Shown here: piece by piece, positions 26,477-35,478 of the stretch | Numbering within the stretch: position 1 is the first letter of the stretch | How the letters are laid out: each line of letters begins with the position of its first letter | Source: Rhizobium sp. | GTDB lineage: Bacteria; Pseudomonadota; Alphaproteobacteria; Rhizobiales; Rhizobiaceae | Direction: 5' to 3' | DNA length: 64,000 nucleotides | Assembly (NCBI GenBank): GCA_028290545.1 | Contig: JAQGJP010000032.1 | Location: 1 to 64,000, forward strand | Notes under the pieces: generated by a model | Seen by the model: the letters and a program-made list of their open reading frames with translations, nothing else | Database searches by the model: none | Told to the model about the DNA's origin: nothing | Position numbers and translations under genes: made by a program

Positions 26477-26565
26477 CCAGTTTCATGAAAGTGCTGATCG
26501 AGACAGCCTCTCCGGAGTCACCCTCGGCCTTGAGCCGACGGTCCACAGTCAATCGACCATGGATA

Positions 26566-26642
26566 CTCGGGACGATGCCCGAGCATGCCTGGTGGAGACA
26601 TTGCTCATTGTCTCGGCCCAGCATGGCGCATCTGCGCCATGC
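26566..26642 (-). other. Three stem-loops between binding-protein and permease genes
   Basis: CTCGGG/CCCGAG (26566-26583), GAGACA/TGTCTC (26595-26614) and a strong 10-bp hairpin GCATGGCGCA-TC-TGCGCCATGC (26621-26642) follow the binding-protein stop. None has a U-tract. They probably stabilise the upstream mRNA segment and reduce downstream expression. Confidence 0.5.
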
Positions 26643-26655
26643 CTCGTTTGCTCGA

Positions 26656-28014
26656 TCAGGCCTTCATGATCGCTTCGATCTTGCCCGAGATTTCCTTGAC
26701 GGTCGCCTTCGGATCTTCGCCGTTCAGCACGACGCGCTGGACGAGTTCGGCAATCGCATTGCTGCCGATGATCTCGTTGGCCTTGAGGTTCGGCTTCCAG
26801 CCTTCGTTCTCGTAGCCGAGGTTTTTGCCGGCGGCAGCGGCGGCTGACATCAGCGCAACTTCCTTGGGGAACTTCTTGATGATCGGATTGTCGAGATAGG
26901 CCGGATCCTCGGCGATCGTCTTCAAGACCGGAAGAACGTGGCCGGGGGCCGCATGAAGCTGCGGGATATAGCCCTTGGGCTCGAACAGGAAGGCCGCGAA
27001 TTTCTTCGTGACGTCCATGTCCCCGGCATCCTTGGGGATAAATACCGACGGGAAATCGTTGAACGTCCAGTTCGGTACGTCTTTCGAGATCGTCGGATAG
27101 ACCGCGCAGGTAACGGAATCGGCGATTTCAGGGTTCTGCGCCGTGACATTGGCAAGCACGCGGCCGGCATAGATGCCGGTGGCCGTGGCACCCGACACAA
27201 ATGCCGTCAGGCTTTCGCCCCAGCTATAGTTGGTGGCGCCCGGCGGGCAGAATTCGCGCATCGACTTGTAGAATTCCAGCGCCTTGTAGGTGCCGTCGCT
27301 GTCGAGCGCGATATCCAGATCCTTGGTGAACACCTGGCCGCCGGCGCGATGGATGAAGCCGATGAAGATCAGCGACGTCATGGAGTTCAGGCCATATGGC
27401 AGAGGCGCGCCATAGATGCCACCGCCCTGCATTTTCTGTGCCGCGCTGCGCAGTTCGTCCCAGGTTTCCGGCGCCTTGTCGATGCCGGCCTTTTCCATCA
27501 GGTCCTTGCGGAGCCAGAGCATGTCGGCGGCTGTATTGCCGATCGCGGTGCCGCAATAGTGCCCGTCGGCGGTCTTGTAGACATCGTTGGCGCCGGGGAA
27601 ATACTTGTCTTCGCCGATCGCCTTGATCACATCATCCATGGGCTCGAGCAGGCCCTGACCGTAGTAATTCTGGGCGGCGAAGGACGGCAGGTGGGTGACG
27701 ACATTCGGAACCTGCTTGGCGGCGAAGGCTGCGGCGAACTGGGCCGGATAGCCCTCATCCGACGTGGGCTCGAACAGCACCTTGACGCCGGGATTGGCGG
27801 CTTCGAACGCCGCAATCTGGGCATTGTACATGGCGAGCTGATCGGGCGACGCCTGCGGCGACCACCAGCGGATTGTGGCATCGGCGGCATAGGCGCGGCT
27901 CGCGAGGCCAGGTGCAAGACCGGCAACGCCGGCAACGCCAAGACCCTGCAGAACATGCCGGCGGGAAACGCCGGTGCGGGCCAGATTGATCAACGATGTG
28001 GAAATCTTGGACAT
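26656..28014 (-). CDS. Sugar ABC transporter substrate-binding protein with Tat signal
   Basis: CUT1 binding protein of 452 residues. The N terminus carries a twin-arginine signal, SRRHVLQGLG, with hydrophobic region VAGVAGLAPGLA and cleavage after AYA. The mature protein begins ATIRWWSPQASPDQLAMYN, a standard family 1 binding-protein start. The ATG at 28014 is chosen over a GTG two codons upstream because GGGGAG is better spaced. First gene of the ten-gene operon; IclR-type operator A is centred 54 nt upstream. Confidence 0.92.
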   Translation of the reverse strand: MSKISTSLINLARTGVSRRHVLQGLGVAGVAGLAPGLASRAYAADATIRWWSPQASPDQLAMYNAQIAAFEAANPGVKVLFEPTSDEGYPAQFAAAFAAKQVPNVVTHLPSFAAQNYYGQGLLEPMDDVIKAIGEDKYFPGANDVYKTADGHYCGTAIGNTAADMLWLRKDLMEKAGIDKAPETWDELRSAAQKMQGGGIYGAPLPYGLNSMTSLIFIGFIHRAGGQVFTKDLDIALDSDGTYKALEFYKSMREFCPPGATNYSWGESLTAFVSGATATGIYAGRVLANVTAQNPEIADSVTCAVYPTISKDVPNWTFNDFPSVFIPKDAGDMDVTKKFAAFLFEPKGYIPQLHAAPGHVLPVLKTIAEDPAYLDNPIIKKFPKEVALMSAAAAAGKNLGYENEGWKPNLKANEIIGSNAIAELVQRVVLNGEDPKATVKEISGKIEAIMKA

Positions 28015-28061
28015 AAACACGCACTCCCCTATTTGATTTCTGCTTTCGGTAATTCTCTATG

Positions 28062-28075
28062 CGTACATCTGTTCG
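28062..28075 (-). promoter_or_regulatory. Operator A (IclR-type inverted repeat) of the ten-gene operon
   Basis: CGTACATCTGTTCG on the plus strand matches the recurrent CGnACATTTGTnCG at all arm positions. Read on the minus strand it is followed by CATA as at operators D and E. It sits 48-61 nt upstream of the binding-protein ATG. Confidence 0.65.
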
Positions 28076-28211
28076 CAAATATGATCAGCAAAATATCCAG
28101 ATGACAAGATGAAATTCGCTATTTTACCGGCGCATCTGCCTAAAATTGCTCAAATCCCTGATTCTGTTATATCTTAAGTTCGTAGAATAACTTTTAGAAA
28201 AATTTTGATAG

Positions 28212-28225
28212 CGTACATTTGTACG
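28212..28225 (+). promoter_or_regulatory. Operator B (IclR-type inverted repeat) of gabD-IclR
   Basis: CGTACATTTGTACG: the arms CGTACA/TGTACG are perfect inverted repeats around TT. It lies 66-79 nt upstream of the aldehyde dehydrogenase ATG, in the 276-nt divergent region that also holds operator A. Confidence 0.65.
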
Positions 28226-28290
28226 AAAATGGTGACAAGCCTGCGTTGATGCTGTAACCAGAAGACAAAGCCACCAATCGAGGAATATCC

Positions 28291-29745
28291 ATGAACATCG
28301 TCAATGACCCCCTGCTTTTCCGTCAAGCCTTCTATGCCGACGGGCAGTGGCACGCGGGCGGCGCGGATGTGATCAAGGTCGTCAATCCGGCCACGGGCCA
28401 GGTGATCGGCACCGTACCGAAGGCGACCGTCGAGGACACGCGGGCGGCGATCGAAGCCGCCCACGCCGCCTTTCCGGACTGGTCGACGCGTCCAGCCAAG
28501 GAACGGTCGGCGATCATGCGCAAATGGTTCGAGCTGATCGTTGCAAACGCCGACGATCTCGGCCGGTTGCTGACTGCCGAACAGGGTAAGCCCTTTCCGG
28601 AAGCGCGCGGTGAGATCCTCTATGGCGCTGCCTTCTTCGAATGGTTCGCCGAGGATGCCAAACGAATTTCCGGCGAAACGATCCCCGCCCCGACCCGCGA
28701 CAAGCGCATGCTGGTAATCCGCCAGCCGATCGGCGTCTGCTCGGCGATCACGCCGTGGAATTTCCCGATGGCGATGATCCCGCGCAAGGCTGGACCGGCG
28801 ATCGCCGCCGGCTGCACGATGGTACTGAAGCCCGCCAGCGCCACGCCGTTTTCGGCGCTTGCGCTCGCCGAACTGGCCGAACGCGCGGGCCTTCCCAAGG
28901 GCGTGTTCAACGTCGTGACCGGCGCCGCCGGTGTGGTCGGCGAGGAACTGGTGACCAATCCGCTGGTCCGCAAGATCACCTTCACCGGCTCGACCGAAGT
29001 CGGTCGCGAACTGATGGCCAAGGCCGCGAAAACCATCAAGAAAGTCTCGCTCGAACTCGGTGGCAATGCACCGCTGATCGTCTTCGACGACGCGACGCTG
29101 GAAACCGCCGTACAGGGCGCGATGGCCTCTAAGTTTCGGAACATGGGCCAGACCTGCGTCTGCGCCAACCGCATCTACGTGCAGGATGGCATATACGATG
29201 CTTTCGTTGCGCGCTTCTCCGAGGTTGTCGCCGCCATGAAGGTCGGCGACGGCATGGAAGAGGGCGTCATCCAGGGTCCGCTCATCGATGAAGCCGCCGT
29301 TTCCAAGGTCGAAGAGCATGTGCGCGATGCGCTGGATGGCGGCGCGCGCATCGTCACAGGCGGCAAGCGGCATGCGCTCGGCGGCACATTCTACGAGCCG
29401 ACCGTGATCGCCGATGCCAAGCAATCGATGAAGATCGCCCATGAGGAAACGTTCGGGCCGGTGGCGCCGATCTTCCGCTTCACGGACGAAAAGGAAGCGA
29501 TCCGGCTTGCCAACGACACGGAGTTCGGCCTTTCGGCTTATTTCTTCACCCGCGACCTCGCCCGTACATGGCGCGTGGCGGAAGCGCTTGAAGTCGGCCA
29601 GATCGGCATCAACACCGGCATCACCGCCTTCGAAGGCGCGCCGTTCGGCGGCGTCAAGGCGTCCGGCATCGGTCGCGAGGGCTCGCATCACGGCATCGAC
29701 GAATATCTGGAGCTGAAATACCTCTGCATGGGTGACATGAATTGA
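28291..29745 (+). CDS. gabD: NAD(P)-dependent succinate-semialdehyde dehydrogenase family
   Basis: Aldehyde dehydrogenase of 484 residues. The N terminus (DPLLFRQAFYADGQW), TPWNFPMAMIPRKAGPA, KPASATPFSALALAEL, the Glu in LELGGNAP and the catalytic Cys in GQTCVCANR are typical of the GabD branch. It oxidises a semialdehyde (succinate or glutarate type) to the acid. An alpha-ketoglutarate-semialdehyde substrate is an alternative given the neighbouring amino-acid oxidase and DapA-family genes. It is co-transcribed with the IclR gene, whose TTG overlaps its stop. Confidence 0.92.
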   Translation: MNIVNDPLLFRQAFYADGQWHAGGADVIKVVNPATGQVIGTVPKATVEDTRAAIEAAHAAFPDWSTRPAKERSAIMRKWFELIVANADDLGRLLTAEQGKPFPEARGEILYGAAFFEWFAEDAKRISGETIPAPTRDKRMLVIRQPIGVCSAITPWNFPMAMIPRKAGPAIAAGCTMVLKPASATPFSALALAELAERAGLPKGVFNVVTGAAGVVGEELVTNPLVRKITFTGSTEVGRELMAKAAKTIKKVSLELGGNAPLIVFDDATLETAVQGAMASKFRNMGQTCVCANRIYVQDGIYDAFVARFSEVVAAMKVGDGMEEGVIQGPLIDEAAVSKVEEHVRDALDGGARIVTGGKRHALGGTFYEPTVIADAKQSMKIAHEETFGPVAPIFRFTDEKEAIRLANDTEFGLSAYFFTRDLARTWRVAEALEVGQIGINTGITAFEGAPFGGVKASGIGREGSHHGIDEYLELKYLCMGDMN

Positions 29746-30575
29746 GAACGCAATCCGACCCAACTGACGAGTCGGACAATGACGAGATCGCCATCGACAG
29801 CGGCGATCCCGGCCCGGCGGGCCGCGATTATGTGAATGCACTGGCACGCGGCCTTGAGGTGATCAAGGTTTTCACCCGCTACACGCCAAAAATGACGCTC
29901 AGCGAGGTTGCCCAGGCGACCGGCATGACGCGCGCCACCGTGCGGCGCTTCCTGCTGACGCTGGCGCATGAGGGCTATGTCGAGATATCGGGCAAGCATT
30001 TCAGCCTGCGGCCGAAGATCCTCGAACTCGGATTTTCGGCGCTGTCGTCTATGGATCTCTGGGACGTCGTGCAGCCCGTCATCAACGATCTCTCGGAGAA
30101 ACTCAGCGAAAGCTGCTTTGCCGCCGTGCTTGACGGGGAATCCGTGATTTACGTGGCGCGCGCCACCCCGAACAATCGCCGGGTCAATGTCGGCATCTCG
30201 ATCGGCAGCCGCGTGCCCGCGCATTGCGTCTCGACCGGGCGGGTATTGCTGGCCTCCCTGCCTGAGGATCAGCTGCACCAGTATATCGAGACCATGACGC
30301 TGACAAAATTCACGCCGAACACCATCACTTCCCGGGTGCAGCTCCGCGACGTGCTGGAAGAGGTGCGGCGGCAAGGCTGGTCGATCGTCGATCAGGAACT
30401 CGAAGTGGGCCTGCGCTCACTGTCGGTGCCGATCCGCGACGGCAGCGACCAGATCGTGGCAGCGCTGAATGTCTGCTGCCCATCGACGCGCATCAGCCTG
30501 GAAGAAATGAAAACGCGCATTTTGGCGAATACGTTCGAAGCGTCGCGCAACATCACGCTCGCCCTGCACTGCTGA
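29742..30575 (+). CDS. IclR-family transcriptional regulator (PcaR/PobR type)
   Basis: A 277-residue regulator with an N-terminal winged helix (MTLSEVAQATGMTRATVRRFL, about residues 49-69) and a C-terminal effector domain (SLSVPIRDGSDQIVAALNVCC). The start is TTG at 29742, overlapping the gabD stop (TTGA); the next possible start, GTG at DYVNALARG, would remove 30 poorly conserved residues. It is a close paralogue of the regulator at 39477 (shared RPKILELGFSAL and VVQPV-NDL). Likely binds the CGnACATTTGTnCG sites nearby. Confidence 0.92.
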   Translation: MRTQSDPTDESDNDEIAIDSGDPGPAGRDYVNALARGLEVIKVFTRYTPKMTLSEVAQATGMTRATVRRFLLTLAHEGYVEISGKHFSLRPKILELGFSALSSMDLWDVVQPVINDLSEKLSESCFAAVLDGESVIYVARATPNNRRVNVGISIGSRVPAHCVSTGRVLLASLPEDQLHQYIETMTLTKFTPNTITSRVQLRDVLEEVRRQGWSIVDQELEVGLRSLSVPIRDGSDQIVAALNVCCPSTRISLEEMKTRILANTFEASRNITLALHC

Positions 30576-30577
30576 TT

Positions 30578-31723
30578 TCAGGCAAACCGTGTCGGCGTGT
30601 AATCCGTCATGTCCTCGCCGGGATCGCGGCCGAGCACGATATTCGCCACCAGCTGCGCCGAGAACGGACCGAGCGTGTAGCCGGCGTCGCCCGGAATGGC
30701 GAAATGCAGCCCCGGCACGGACGGCACGGGTCCCAGAACACCCTTGCCATCGACCGACGTATTGACCCCTGCCCATGTCCTGATGATCCTGAGAGGCGCG
30801 ATCTGCGGGGCGATGTGGCGCGCCAGCGTGGCATTGGCAATCAAGCTGTCCAACCGCACGGTCGGATGATCGCGGTCGCCGACGATATCGGCCGGCCAGC
30901 CGCCGCCGATGACGATCTGGCCGCTGGAAAACTGCTTGAGCGTGATCATCCGGTCAGCATGCTGGACGAGGTGGCCGATCATCGGCGCCGTCGCCTCGGT
31001 GATGTTCATATGCAGCGGTTCGGCGCGTGCCGGGATATGAACACCCAGCTGAGTGGCCAGCGGCGTGGTGCCGGCGGCGGTGGCCAGCACCAGCGTCCCG
31101 GCGCGCAAAGTCGCCCCCCTGGCGGTCTCCACCCGGAACCCGCTGCTTTCTTGTGAGAGCGCGCTAACCGCCTCGCCTTCCCGGAGCACGACACCCAGTC
31201 CGATCAGCCAGCGGCGGATCGCGGCATTGCATTTCAGCGGATTGAGCTTGCCCTCGTCGAGGCAGATTTCCGCGCCGATCACCGCCGGGCCGAGATAGGG
31301 CGCCATGCGGTCGAGATCGGCGCGATCGAGCATCTCGACCTCGAGCCCCAGCTCACGTTCGCGCGCCGCCTTGATGCGGAGAAAGGCGAGCTGGTCCTCT
31401 GTCTCGGCGACCATCAGGCCGCCATTCTTCCTGATTTCGAAATCGGCTCCGAGCTTATTCTCGAACGCCTGCCAGAAACGCACCGCCTTCGGGTAAAGCG
31501 GCAATTGCCGCTGCATGCCCGGCACGTTTTGGGGATAGAGCTGCATGAAGCGGCTCTGCATCTGCACATGCAGGCTGCCGGCATTGGCGTTCGAGCCACC
31601 GATACGGCCGTCATCGATCAGCATCACGCTACGACCGCCTTCGGCTAGAAAACCCGCGACACAACTGCCGACGACACCGCCACCGACGACGATCACGTCG
31701 ATATCGGACGCCGCTCCGCTCAC
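30578..31723 (-). CDS. FAD-dependent oxidoreductase, DadA/OoxB/LhpB-like subunit
   Basis: DAO-family flavoprotein of 381 residues with VVGGGVVGSCVAGFL as FAD loop, SNANAGSLHVQ near residue 50 and GDAGYTLGPFSAQLVANIVLG at the C terminus. The start is GTG at 31723, overlapping the stop of the large-subunit gene (GTGA). It pairs with the Fe-S/FAD subunit encoded just upstream, like the beta subunits of octopine/nopaline oxidase, HcnC and D-hydroxyproline dehydrogenase. It probably oxidises the C-N bond of an N-substituted or D-amino acid at the membrane. Confidence 0.88.
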   Translation of the reverse strand: MSGAASDIDVIVVGGGVVGSCVAGFLAEGGRSVMLIDDGRIGGSNANAGSLHVQMQSRFMQLYPQNVPGMQRQLPLYPKAVRFWQAFENKLGADFEIRKNGGLMVAETEDQLAFLRIKAARERELGLEVEMLDRADLDRMAPYLGPAVIGAEICLDEGKLNPLKCNAAIRRWLIGLGVVLREGEAVSALSQESSGFRVETARGATLRAGTLVLATAAGTTPLATQLGVHIPARAEPLHMNITEATAPMIGHLVQHADRMITLKQFSSGQIVIGGGWPADIVGDRDHPTVRLDSLIANATLARHIAPQIAPLRIIRTWAGVNTSVDGKGVLGPVPSVPGLHFAIPGDAGYTLGPFSAQLVANIVLGRDPGEDMTDYTPTRFA

Positions 31724-33408
31724 GGCTGGCCACCACCGGCGAGATCCTCGATCCGCACCGGACGGATCGGCACGCGCGGTGCAAAGCCGGAATATTCGTC
31801 GCGTTCGTATCCGAGCCTCGCGGCCATCAGCGTATCCAGCACCGGCGCGCAATAACGGCCCTGGCACCGCCCCATGCCGACGCGGGTCTGGCGCTTGACG
31901 GCGCCGATCATCGTCAGATCCTCCGATAGGGCATCCTCGATCTGGCCGAAGCTCACCTCTTCGCAGCGGCAGACCAGGGTCTCGCGATCGGCGAGCGAGG
32001 CGTGATAGCCGCTGAACGCATAGAGCTGCCAGAGTACAGACTGGAAGCGCCGATGACGAGCGAGATCAGCGCTCGCTTTGGCAATATCCGTCTGGACGAT
32101 TTTGCCCAGACTTTTCGCCGCTGCGGTTCCAACCAGCGTGCCTTCCGCCAGCGCCGCCCGAGCGCCGCCAAGGCCCGTGCAGTCACCGAGCGCATAAAGT
32201 CCGCTGACGCTCGTCTGGCCGGATGCATCGCGCCGCGTCACCAATTGCCTGCGGACCGGATCGAAATCATGATGACAGCCGAGCCCGCGCAGCAATTCAT
32301 TAGCCGGCTCAAAGCCGTAGCCGAGACATAGCGTATCGACCTCGAATGTCCTGACGGAACCGCTGCCATCTGCCGGACCGGTCGTAACTTTCAGGCCATC
32401 GCCGCTCTTCTCGACCTTGCGGACCACCTCCCCATGGACCATGCCGGTCCCGGCTCTCATGCGCTTCCAATGATAGACAATACCGTTGCGAACCAGAGAC
32501 GGCGAGGCCGAAAGCATGGACAAAACCGTGGAAAAATTGCCGATGCCGGGCTGTTTCGCCGCCTCGATCACCGCCACCACATCGCTGCCGGCATCGATCA
32601 GTTCTGACGCAAGCTGCAGGTTGAGCGGGCCGTTGCCGGCGATCAGCACCCGTTTGCCGGGCGACCGCCGCGCCGTGCGCCAGAGCGTCTGGGCGGCCCC
32701 CGTGGTCATTACCCCCGGCAGCGTCCAGCCCGGCACCGGCCAGCCGCGTTCGTAGGCACCGGTTGCGACGACGGCTGCCTTCGGATGATAGCGAACAGTG
32801 CCATTAGGGCCGCTCGCGGCAAATTCCAGCGGCGCGAACGCTCCCCAGACGGTGACGCCGCTGCGAATGGTCACGCCGAGCGAACGGGCCGTCTCGATCA
32901 GATCAGCGCCTTCCCTGTGCTGCGCGTCCGGCGCGGCAATGTCCTCGCCCCTGACATCAGGCTGCTTGAAATATTGCCCTCCCGGCTGCGAGCGCTCATC
33001 GAGCACCACGACCTCGGCGCCCGCGCGACGGGCGGCAATCGCCGCCGACAGGCCGCCTGGTCCCGCGCCGATGACCAGCACTTCCGGGCTTTCGACCCTG
33101 ATATCCTGGATCGTTGCTGGCGGCCGGTAATCGGATACAGGCGGCAGCGGCCGGCCATGCGCTTCGGCGCGGACGACATGCGGTCCCGAAACCTTGGTCA
33201 TGCAGGCCCGCTGATTCGGCCTGCCGTCGACCTCCACGAGACAATCCTGACAGACGCCCATGCCGCAGAACATGCCGCGATCGACCCCACCGGCCGTCGT
33301 CCGGAAGCTCTTGACGCCTGCCGCTGTCAGGCTTGCGGCCAGGCTTTCTCCATGCCGGGCCACGATTTTCCGGCCGTCAAATTCGATCGTTTCCGTCTTG
33401 CTGTCCAT
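31720..33408 (-). CDS. [2Fe-2S]/FAD/BFD oxidoreductase, OoxA/HcnB-like subunit with fused ferredoxin domain
   Basis: A 562-residue protein. The N-terminal Fer2_4 domain has a Cys cluster in FCGMGVCQDCLVE plus Cys in RAC (C-x4-C-x2-C-x12-C). The middle is a pyridine-nucleotide-disulphide-type FAD domain (VIGAGPGGLSAAIAARR). The C terminus is a BFD-like [2Fe-2S] domain with VCRCEEV and GRCQGRYC. It thus fuses the small ferredoxin subunit to the OoxA/LhpE-type subunit. ATG 33408 is preferred; a GTG at 33429 is possible. Partner of the gene at 30578-31723. Confidence 0.88.
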   Translation of the reverse strand: MDSKTETIEFDGRKIVARHGESLAASLTAAGVKSFRTTAGGVDRGMFCGMGVCQDCLVEVDGRPNQRACMTKVSGPHVVRAEAHGRPLPPVSDYRPPATIQDIRVESPEVLVIGAGPGGLSAAIAARRAGAEVVVLDERSQPGGQYFKQPDVRGEDIAAPDAQHREGADLIETARSLGVTIRSGVTVWGAFAPLEFAASGPNGTVRYHPKAAVVATGAYERGWPVPGWTLPGVMTTGAAQTLWRTARRSPGKRVLIAGNGPLNLQLASELIDAGSDVVAVIEAAKQPGIGNFSTVLSMLSASPSLVRNGIVYHWKRMRAGTGMVHGEVVRKVEKSGDGLKVTTGPADGSGSVRTFEVDTLCLGYGFEPANELLRGLGCHHDFDPVRRQLVTRRDASGQTSVSGLYALGDCTGLGGARAALAEGTLVGTAAAKSLGKIVQTDIAKASADLARHRRFQSVLWQLYAFSGYHASLADRETLVCRCEEVSFGQIEDALSEDLTMIGAVKRQTRVGMGRCQGRYCAPVLDTLMAARLGYERDEYSGFAPRVPIRPVRIEDLAGGGQP

Positions 33409-33536
33409 TGCATTTCCAGTGTCTGACACGCCATATCCATCCAGCCAAAGGCGGCTTAATCCGAAAAAATCACCGATGAAAAAGGAATTCTTGGCGGAAG
33501 CGCCGTTGCGCGATCTGGCATCTTATGTTCTCTCTG

Positions 33537-33550
33537 CGAACTTCTGTACA
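33537..33550 (+). promoter_or_regulatory. Operator C in the oxidase/SDR divergent region
   Basis: CGAACTTCTGTACA matches the consensus with two deviations (positions 6 and 14). It lies 57 nt upstream of the SDR ATG and 129 nt upstream of the oxidase ATG, so it may serve both. Confidence 0.55.
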
Positions 33551-33606
33551 TATTTTGCATGCAAGGATAACGTTCGCAAGTCCTCGCATGGGTCTGGAGA
33601 GTTCGA

Positions 33607-34362
33607 ATGTCGCTTTTTCTTGAAAACAAGGTTGCCTTGGTTACCGGCGGTTCGCGCGGGCTCGGTGCCGCCATCATCAAATGCCTGGCGAGCCAAGGCG
33701 CGATCGGCGCGGCGGTCGACCGCGAACCGCCTGTTTCACCGCACAGTTTGCCCAATGGATTCATCGCGATCAAGGCGGACGTGACCGACGAGCAATCGGT
33801 GAAAGCGGCCGTCGAGCAGACGCTCGAACGCTTCGGCCGGCTGGATATCGTGATTGCCAATGCCGGCGTCGTGCCGCCGTGGTCGGAGACAATAAACCTC
33901 GATCTCCGCAACTACGATGAGGTCATGGCGATCAATGGCCGCGGCGTGCTGGCAACCATCAAGCATGCTGTCGCGCCGCTTATGGAGACGCGCGGAACGG
34001 TGGTGGTCATGGGTTCCATCAACTCGATACTGGCCCACCCCAGACAATTGGCCTACACCGCCAGCAAGCACGCGGTTCTCGGCATTCTTCGTGCCACGGC
34101 GCTCGATCTCGGACGCCACGGAATCCGTGTCAATGGCGTGGCACCGGGTCCGATTGCCACCGATGCGCTACTTGGACGCATCAAGGCGCGGGCAGCGACC
34201 GGACCATCCGAGACAGAGGCAATTGCCGCGCTCGAAGGACAGACCGCCCTGGGGCGGCTGGCGACCCAGGACGAAGTGGCGAACACCGTGGCTTTCCTTG
34301 CCGGGCCGATGGCAAGCGGCATCACCGGGCAGCTCATCAGGGTCGACGCCGGCATGGCATAA
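33607..34362 (+). CDS. SDR-family oxidoreductase
   Basis: Classical SDR of 251 residues: VTGGSRGLGAAI, NAGVVPPW, catalytic Ser in VMGSINS, YTASK and ITGQLIRVDAGMA. The ribosome site GGAGAG is 6 nt upstream. It is transcribed alone, divergent from the FAD/Fe-S oxidase and 209 nt before the amino-acid importer. A hydroxy-acid or hydroxy-amino-acid dehydrogenase role is plausible. Confidence 0.9.
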   Translation: MSLFLENKVALVTGGSRGLGAAIIKCLASQGAIGAAVDREPPVSPHSLPNGFIAIKADVTDEQSVKAAVEQTLERFGRLDIVIANAGVVPPWSETINLDLRNYDEVMAINGRGVLATIKHAVAPLMETRGTVVVMGSINSILAHPRQLAYTASKHAVLGILRATALDLGRHGIRVNGVAPGPIATDALLGRIKARAATGPSETEAIAALEGQTALGRLATQDEVANTVAFLAGPMASGITGQLIRVDAGMA

Positions 34363-34419
34363 ACTGGCTCGAATATGCGCCGCAGAGTCTCCCGGCAACG
34401 AACACGATTCTTACATTTC

Positions 34420-34452
34420 CGGACAAAAGTTCGCATAACGTACATTTTTTTG
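34420..34452 (+). promoter_or_regulatory. Operator D, tandem IclR-type sites
   Basis: D1 is CGGACAAAAGTTCG (34420-34433), with one arm mismatch. D2 is CGTACATTTTTTTG (34439-34452), with a good left half. The start-to-start distance is 19 bp, the same as at operators E and G, and the joining GTTCGCATAACG is identical to that in E. A TTGAC -35-like element starts at 34453, so occupancy would hinder RNA polymerase. Confidence 0.6.
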
Positions 34453-34571
34453 TTGACGAGCGGTCACACACTTGTCAGCTTAATGTGGGCTAAACGGAGC
34501 GGCAGCGCTCCAGCCAATAAACAAATAGGAACAGTCACAATCCGGCAATGTCCGGAACAGGAGGTCATTCC

Positions 34572-35381
34572 ATGCTTCATAAATTGTTGTCGCTCGCATC
34601 GCTTGCGGTCGTTGGAGCCGCGCTCGCGATTGTTCCCGCCCAGGCGCGCTCGCTCGACCAGATCATCACGGCCGGCACGATCAAGATCGGTGTCAACCCG
34701 AACTTTCCGCCGATGAGTTCCTATGGCGAGACCAACGAATTCCAGGGTTTCGACATCGACGTCGGCAACAAGATCGCCGAGGCGCTCGGCGTCAAGGCCG
34801 AGTTCGTGCCGACGGAAACCGCCCAGCGCGTGCCGTTCCTCGTCGCCGACCAGATCGACATCTCGCTCGGCGCGCTGACCCGCAGCGCCGAACGCGCCAA
34901 GTTGATCGATTTCACCGTACCGCTGCACACCGAATCCATGGCCGTGCTGACGACTGACAAGGTCACTGCCGCCAAATGGACTGACCTCGACACCGACAAA
35001 GTCACGCTGGTCAACATGCGCGGCAACTGGTCGGTCGACTTCCTCAAGGAAAAGCTGCCGAAATCCAAGGTCCTGCTGGTTGAAAGCAACGCCGACACGG
35101 TGCGCGCCATTGCCCAGGGCCGCGCCGACGCGCTGATCGAGAATGTCGATTTCTTCATGTCCTTCACCAAGAACTATCCGGATGTGAAGTGGAAGACACT
35201 GAACGACACGATCTTCACCAATTATGACAGCATCGGCGTCTCCAAGGGCAATGACGGCCTGCGGATGTTCCTCAACACGCTGCTCTACGACATGCATTCC
35301 AGCGAGTATATCAACACGACCTGGACCAAGTGGTATGGCGCACCGATGCTGAAGCCGGTCGTTCCGAACCCGTTCTTCTGA
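34572..35381 (+). CDS. Polar amino-acid ABC transporter substrate-binding protein
   Basis: Periplasmic family 3 binding protein of 269 residues. The start at 34572 follows AGGAGGT. The Sec signal is MLHKLLSLASLAVVGAALAIV with cleavage after AQA. The mature part begins with LDQIITAGTIKIGVNPNFPP and has GFDIDVGNKIAEALG, LGALTRSAERAKLIDFT and GNDGLRMFLNTLLYDM. Family members bind polar amino acids and opines. It leads a four-gene importer operon. Confidence 0.94.
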   Translation: MLHKLLSLASLAVVGAALAIVPAQARSLDQIITAGTIKIGVNPNFPPMSSYGETNEFQGFDIDVGNKIAEALGVKAEFVPTETAQRVPFLVADQIDISLGALTRSAERAKLIDFTVPLHTESMAVLTTDKVTAAKWTDLDTDKVTLVNMRGNWSVDFLKEKLPKSKVLLVESNADTVRAIAQGRADALIENVDFFMSFTKNYPDVKWKTLNDTIFTNYDSIGVSKGNDGLRMFLNTLLYDMHSSEYINTTWTKWYGAPMLKPVVPNPFF

Positions 35382-35397
35382 TTGTTGTAACTCTCCA

Positions 35398-35451
35398 GCG
35401 ACTCGGAGATATCTCTCCGGGTCGCCAGGGCATTATCGTTCTGAAATGCCC
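35398..35451 (+). other. Two stem-loops between binding-protein and permease genes
   Basis: The first hairpin (35398-35425) has a 12-bp stem GCGACTCGGAGA/TCTCCGGGTCGC with one G-T pair and loop TATC. The second (35428-35451) is GGGCATT/AATGCCC with a 10-nt loop. No U-tract follows, so they are probably mRNA-stabilising or attenuating elements. Confidence 0.55.
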
Positions 35452-35478
35452 GGCGGCCAAAGATGAGGGGCAGACCGT

